The position numbers and the translations under genes were made by a program. Below are positions 6,089-7,687 of a DNA stretch of 7,687 bases, one piece after another. Within the stretch, counting starts at the first letter, position 1. Every line of letters begins with the position of its first letter. The DNA is from an uncultured Selenomonas sp. (GTDB taxonomy: Bacteria; Bacillota; Negativicutes; Selenomonadales; Selenomonadaceae): contig CALJPB010000192.1 in assembly GCA_937981305.1 (NCBI GenBank), positions 1-7,687 on the forward strand, read 5' to 3'. Below the pieces are notes generated by a model that saw nothing but the letters and a program-made list of their open reading frames with translations, was not told where the DNA came from and ran no database searches.

Positions 6089-7432
6089 GTGGACATTGTG
6101 CCCACATTGCTCGATATACTGCTCGTTGCCTTTTTGATCTTCATGAATGGTTTTTTTGTCGCGGCGGAGTTCTGCTGCGTCAAGATCCGCACCTCGCGCC
6201 TTGAGACGCTGATCGCGGAGGGGAGCAGCCGTGCTGGATATGCCAAACAGCTCACGGAGCACCTGGACTACTCGCTCTCGGTGACGCAGTTCGGCATCAC
6301 GCTCGCCTCGCTCGGCCTCGGCTGGGTGGGTGAGCCTGCGATTGCGACGCTCATCCTGCCCGTAACGCATATGTTCGGGCTGCCCGACGAGGTCGGCCAC
6401 ACGATTGCGCTCGCAGTCGCCTTTACGATCATCACCTCGCTGCACATCGTGCTCGGCGAACTCACACCAAAGTCGATGGCGATAGCGAACGTCGAGGACA
6501 TCATGCTTGCGATTGCGTTCCCGATGGTGCTCTTTGGCCGCATTATGCGACCCTTTGTCTGGATTCTGAATACCGTCGCGAATACGATCAGCCGTAAATT
6601 CGGCTACGACGTGAAGGGCGAGAACGAGGACGCACACACGGAGGAGGAGATCCGTCTCCTGATGAAGGAGAGCTATCGGCAGGGGCTCATCAACAGTACG
6701 GAGGCGGACTTTGTCGACAATGTCTTTTCGTTCACGGAGCTGAACGCGCGCGAGATCATGGTGCCGCGCACGGATATGATCTGCCTGTACCTCGACGATA
6801 CGCCCGCCGAGCGCATCAAGACCATCCTCGAGGAGCAGCAGACGCGCTATCCCGTCTGCTACGAGGACAAGGATCACATCATCGGCTTTATCCATGTGAA
6901 AGACTTGCTGCCGCCGCTCGTCCGCGGGGAGCGGCTGAACCTGCGCCGCTATATCCGCAAGGCGCTCGTTGTGCCCGAGAGCATGGACGGCAGCGTGCTC
7001 CTGCGCACGATGCAGGAGCAGGGCTCACAGCTCGCCATTGTGGTCGATGAGTACGGCGGTACGGCGGGCATGGTTACAGTCGAGGATATTGTCGAGCAGA
7101 TCGTTGGAGACATCCGCGACGAGTTCGACGAGGAGCGGGAGCGCGTGGAGTGGCGTGCGGGCGATCTCTGCTCTGTTGATGCGAAACTCCTGCTGGAGGA
7201 GTTGGACGACCTGCTCGGTGTCCGCATCGACGACGAGAATGTGGACAGTGTTGGCGGCTGGCTCTACGATCAGCTCGGCGAGACCCCGCGTGTAGGGCAG
7301 ATGGCTGCACATACAGGTACGCTGCTCTACGTCGAGGAGGTGGACGGTATGCGTATCACACGCGTTCTCGTCCATCTGCCGCACAGCGTGTTGGAGGCGC
7401 AGGAAGCACCTGCCTCCCATGAGGAGGAATAG
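6089..7432 (+). CDS. CNNM/CorC-family membrane protein (hemolysin-like, CBS-pair)
   Basis: This is a 447-residue integral membrane protein of the HlyC/CorC (DUF21-CBS-CorC_HlyC) family, which is linked to Mg/Co or other divalent cation export and also carries the old label 'hemolysin'. The domains are complete. An N-terminal CNNM/DUF21 domain (about 4-195) has hydrophobic segments near 7-28, 66-90, 103-122 and 136-165, with FFVAAEF at 22-28 and the signature GELTPKSMA at 123-131. A CBS pair follows, with MVPRTDM at 224-230 opening the first repeat and VVDEYGGTAGMVTVEDI at 318-334 in the second, followed by EQIVGDIRDEFD. The C-terminal CorC_HlyC domain is at about 354-432. The family's usual length is 420-450. 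The GTG start is supported by AAAGGAGGA at 6072-6080. It is probably co-transcribed with the helicase. I see no convincing terminator in 7433-7508 downstream. The actual ion and transport direction cannot be read from sequence. Confidence 0.94.
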   Translation: MDIVPTLLDILLVAFLIFMNGFFVAAEFCCVKIRTSRLETLIAEGSSRAGYAKQLTEHLDYSLSVTQFGITLASLGLGWVGEPAIATLILPVTHMFGLPDEVGHTIALAVAFTIITSLHIVLGELTPKSMAIANVEDIMLAIAFPMVLFGRIMRPFVWILNTVANTISRKFGYDVKGENEDAHTEEEIRLLMKESYRQGLINSTEADFVDNVFSFTELNAREIMVPRTDMICLYLDDTPAERIKTILEEQQTRYPVCYEDKDHIIGFIHVKDLLPPLVRGERLNLRRYIRKALVVPESMDGSVLLRTMQEQGSQLAIVVDEYGGTAGMVTVEDIVEQIVGDIRDEFDEERERVEWRAGDLCSVDAKLLLEELDDLLGVRIDDENVDSVGGWLYDQLGETPRVGQMAAHTGTLLYVEEVDGMRITRVLVHLPHSVLEAQEAPASHEEE

Positions 7433-7508
7433 TACCTTTGGTGCTGTGGCATATGCGTGTATTCCATCGGCGTTTGCTCGGCGGCATCGCGCGCTGCACT
7501 AAAAAATC

Positions 7509-7538
7509 TTGCCACTCCTGCGCTCTCTGTGCTATGAT
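7509..7538 (+). promoter_or_regulatory. Sigma-A-type promoter for secG
   Basis: The -35 element TTGCCA (7509-7514) and the -10 element TATGAT (7533-7538) are 18 bp apart. TGC directly before the -10 gives an extended -10 (TGnTATGAT). A start near 7545 would leave a short AT-rich leader with the GAAGGAAGGGG site. SecG is thus probably expressed on its own, apart from the upstream membrane-protein gene. Confidence 0.72.
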
Positions 7539-7560
7539 AACAAAATATAAATATTAGTGA

Positions 7561-7569
7561 AGGAAGGGG
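7561..7569 (+). promoter_or_regulatory. Ribosome binding site supporting the TTG start of secG
   Basis: AGGAAGGGG ends 7 nt before the TTG at 7577. The first in-frame ATG (7592) is 22 nt away, too far for this site, so TTG is preferred. Confidence 0.7.
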
Positions 7570-7576
7570 CTTTTTC

Positions 7577-7687
7577 TTGCTCACACTTTTAATGGTACTT
7601 GATGCAATCGTCGCGATCATCCTCATCGCGTCCGTGCTCGGGCAGGAGGCGAAGTCCGCCGGCATGGGGGGACTCGACGGCGGCGGA
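7577..7687 (+). CDS. secG: SecG preprotein translocase subunit, N-terminal part (3' truncated by window edge)
   Basis: SecG is a small membrane subunit of the SecYEG channel that assists SecA-driven protein export. Thirty-seven codons are visible and the frame is open at the window end. The first transmembrane helix is evident (LLMVLDAIVAIILIASVLGQ, about residues 4-23). The typical SecG loop follows: a Gln at the helix end, then EAKSAGMGGLDGGG, corresponding to the family's LLQxGKSAGLSGxxGG. The second helix lies beyond the window. The start is TTG at 7577, giving MLTLLMVLD, a usual SecG opening, and is backed by the upstream AGGAAGGGG. An ATG at 7592 would remove five residues and lacks a properly spaced site. 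The upstream promoter at 7509-7538 suggests its own transcript. In many Firmicutes secG follows eno and precedes rnr-smpB; the downstream part cannot be seen here. Confidence 0.9.
   Translation, partial: MLTLLMVLDAIVAIILIASVLGQEAKSAGMGGLDGGG

Noticed and set aside
4856..6895. 679-residue open frame on the - strand across the helicase and most of the CorC-like gene
   Set aside because: Its codons sit exactly opposite the sense codons, and both sense genes are in the same frame. It stays open because the sense genes avoid TTA, CTA and TCA. The product is Arg/His-rich with no recognisable domain, and the sense genes carry full family motifs.
7441..7508. Possible terminator after the CorC-like gene
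   Set aside because: GTGC/GCAC ends and a GCATATGC palindrome can be found, but no continuous stem forms, and an A-run follows where a T-run would be needed.
1..7687. CRISPR array, tRNA or rRNA genes, toxin-antitoxin or defence system
   Set aside because: There are no regularly spaced repeats, no tRNA or rRNA-like stretches, and all genes are recognisable housekeeping types.

Overview
The window looks like a chromosomal housekeeping stretch from a GC-rich, low-GC-phylum-type (Firmicutes) bacterium. The pointers are strong AGGAGG ribosome binding sites, sigma-A-type promoters with extended -10 elements, GTG and TTG starts, and a gapA-pgk-tpiA-gpmI...secG style neighbourhood. High GC combined with these Gram-positive-type signals suggests a Negativicutes member such as Selenomonas or a relative. 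That placement is an inference from gene content and style; no marker gene proves it. All genes read on the + strand.

Layout. (1) 2-286 is the 3' end of tpiA (triosephosphate isomerase). A 109-nt gap holding a strong 35-nt hairpin separates it from gpmI (396-1952, cofactor-independent phosphoglycerate mutase). Together they are the lower-glycolysis end of an operon that closes with a good intrinsic terminator (1968-2003). (2) Immediately after it, a well-formed promoter (2008-2036) starts a new unit: a small DUF1232/YkvA-type membrane protein (2069-2428) whose stop overlaps by 4 nt the start of topB (2425-4569, DNA topoisomerase III). (3) The 4570-4945 gap has no gene. It carries a 170-bp imperfect palindrome (4672-4841) with 19-bp terminal inverted repeats and an exactly centred hairpin, which looks like a MITE or foldback repeat. 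(4) A compact DEAD-box RNA helicase (4946-6046) and a CNNM/CorC-type membrane protein (6089-7432) follow, 42 nt apart and probably co-transcribed. (5) A promoter at 7509-7538 drives secG, which starts with TTG at 7577 and runs off the window end.

How it fits together: tpiA and gpmI act in glycolysis. TopB and the helicase act in nucleic-acid topology and RNA remodelling. The CorC-like protein probably serves ion homeostasis, and SecG serves protein export. In many Firmicutes gpmI is followed by eno and then secG. Here eno is absent from that slot and four unrelated genes plus the palindromic repeat sit between gpmI and secG. I found no convincing new multi-gene system; the most notable non-coding object is the palindromic element. 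Long open frames on the - strand are explained by codon-on-codon mirroring of the real genes.
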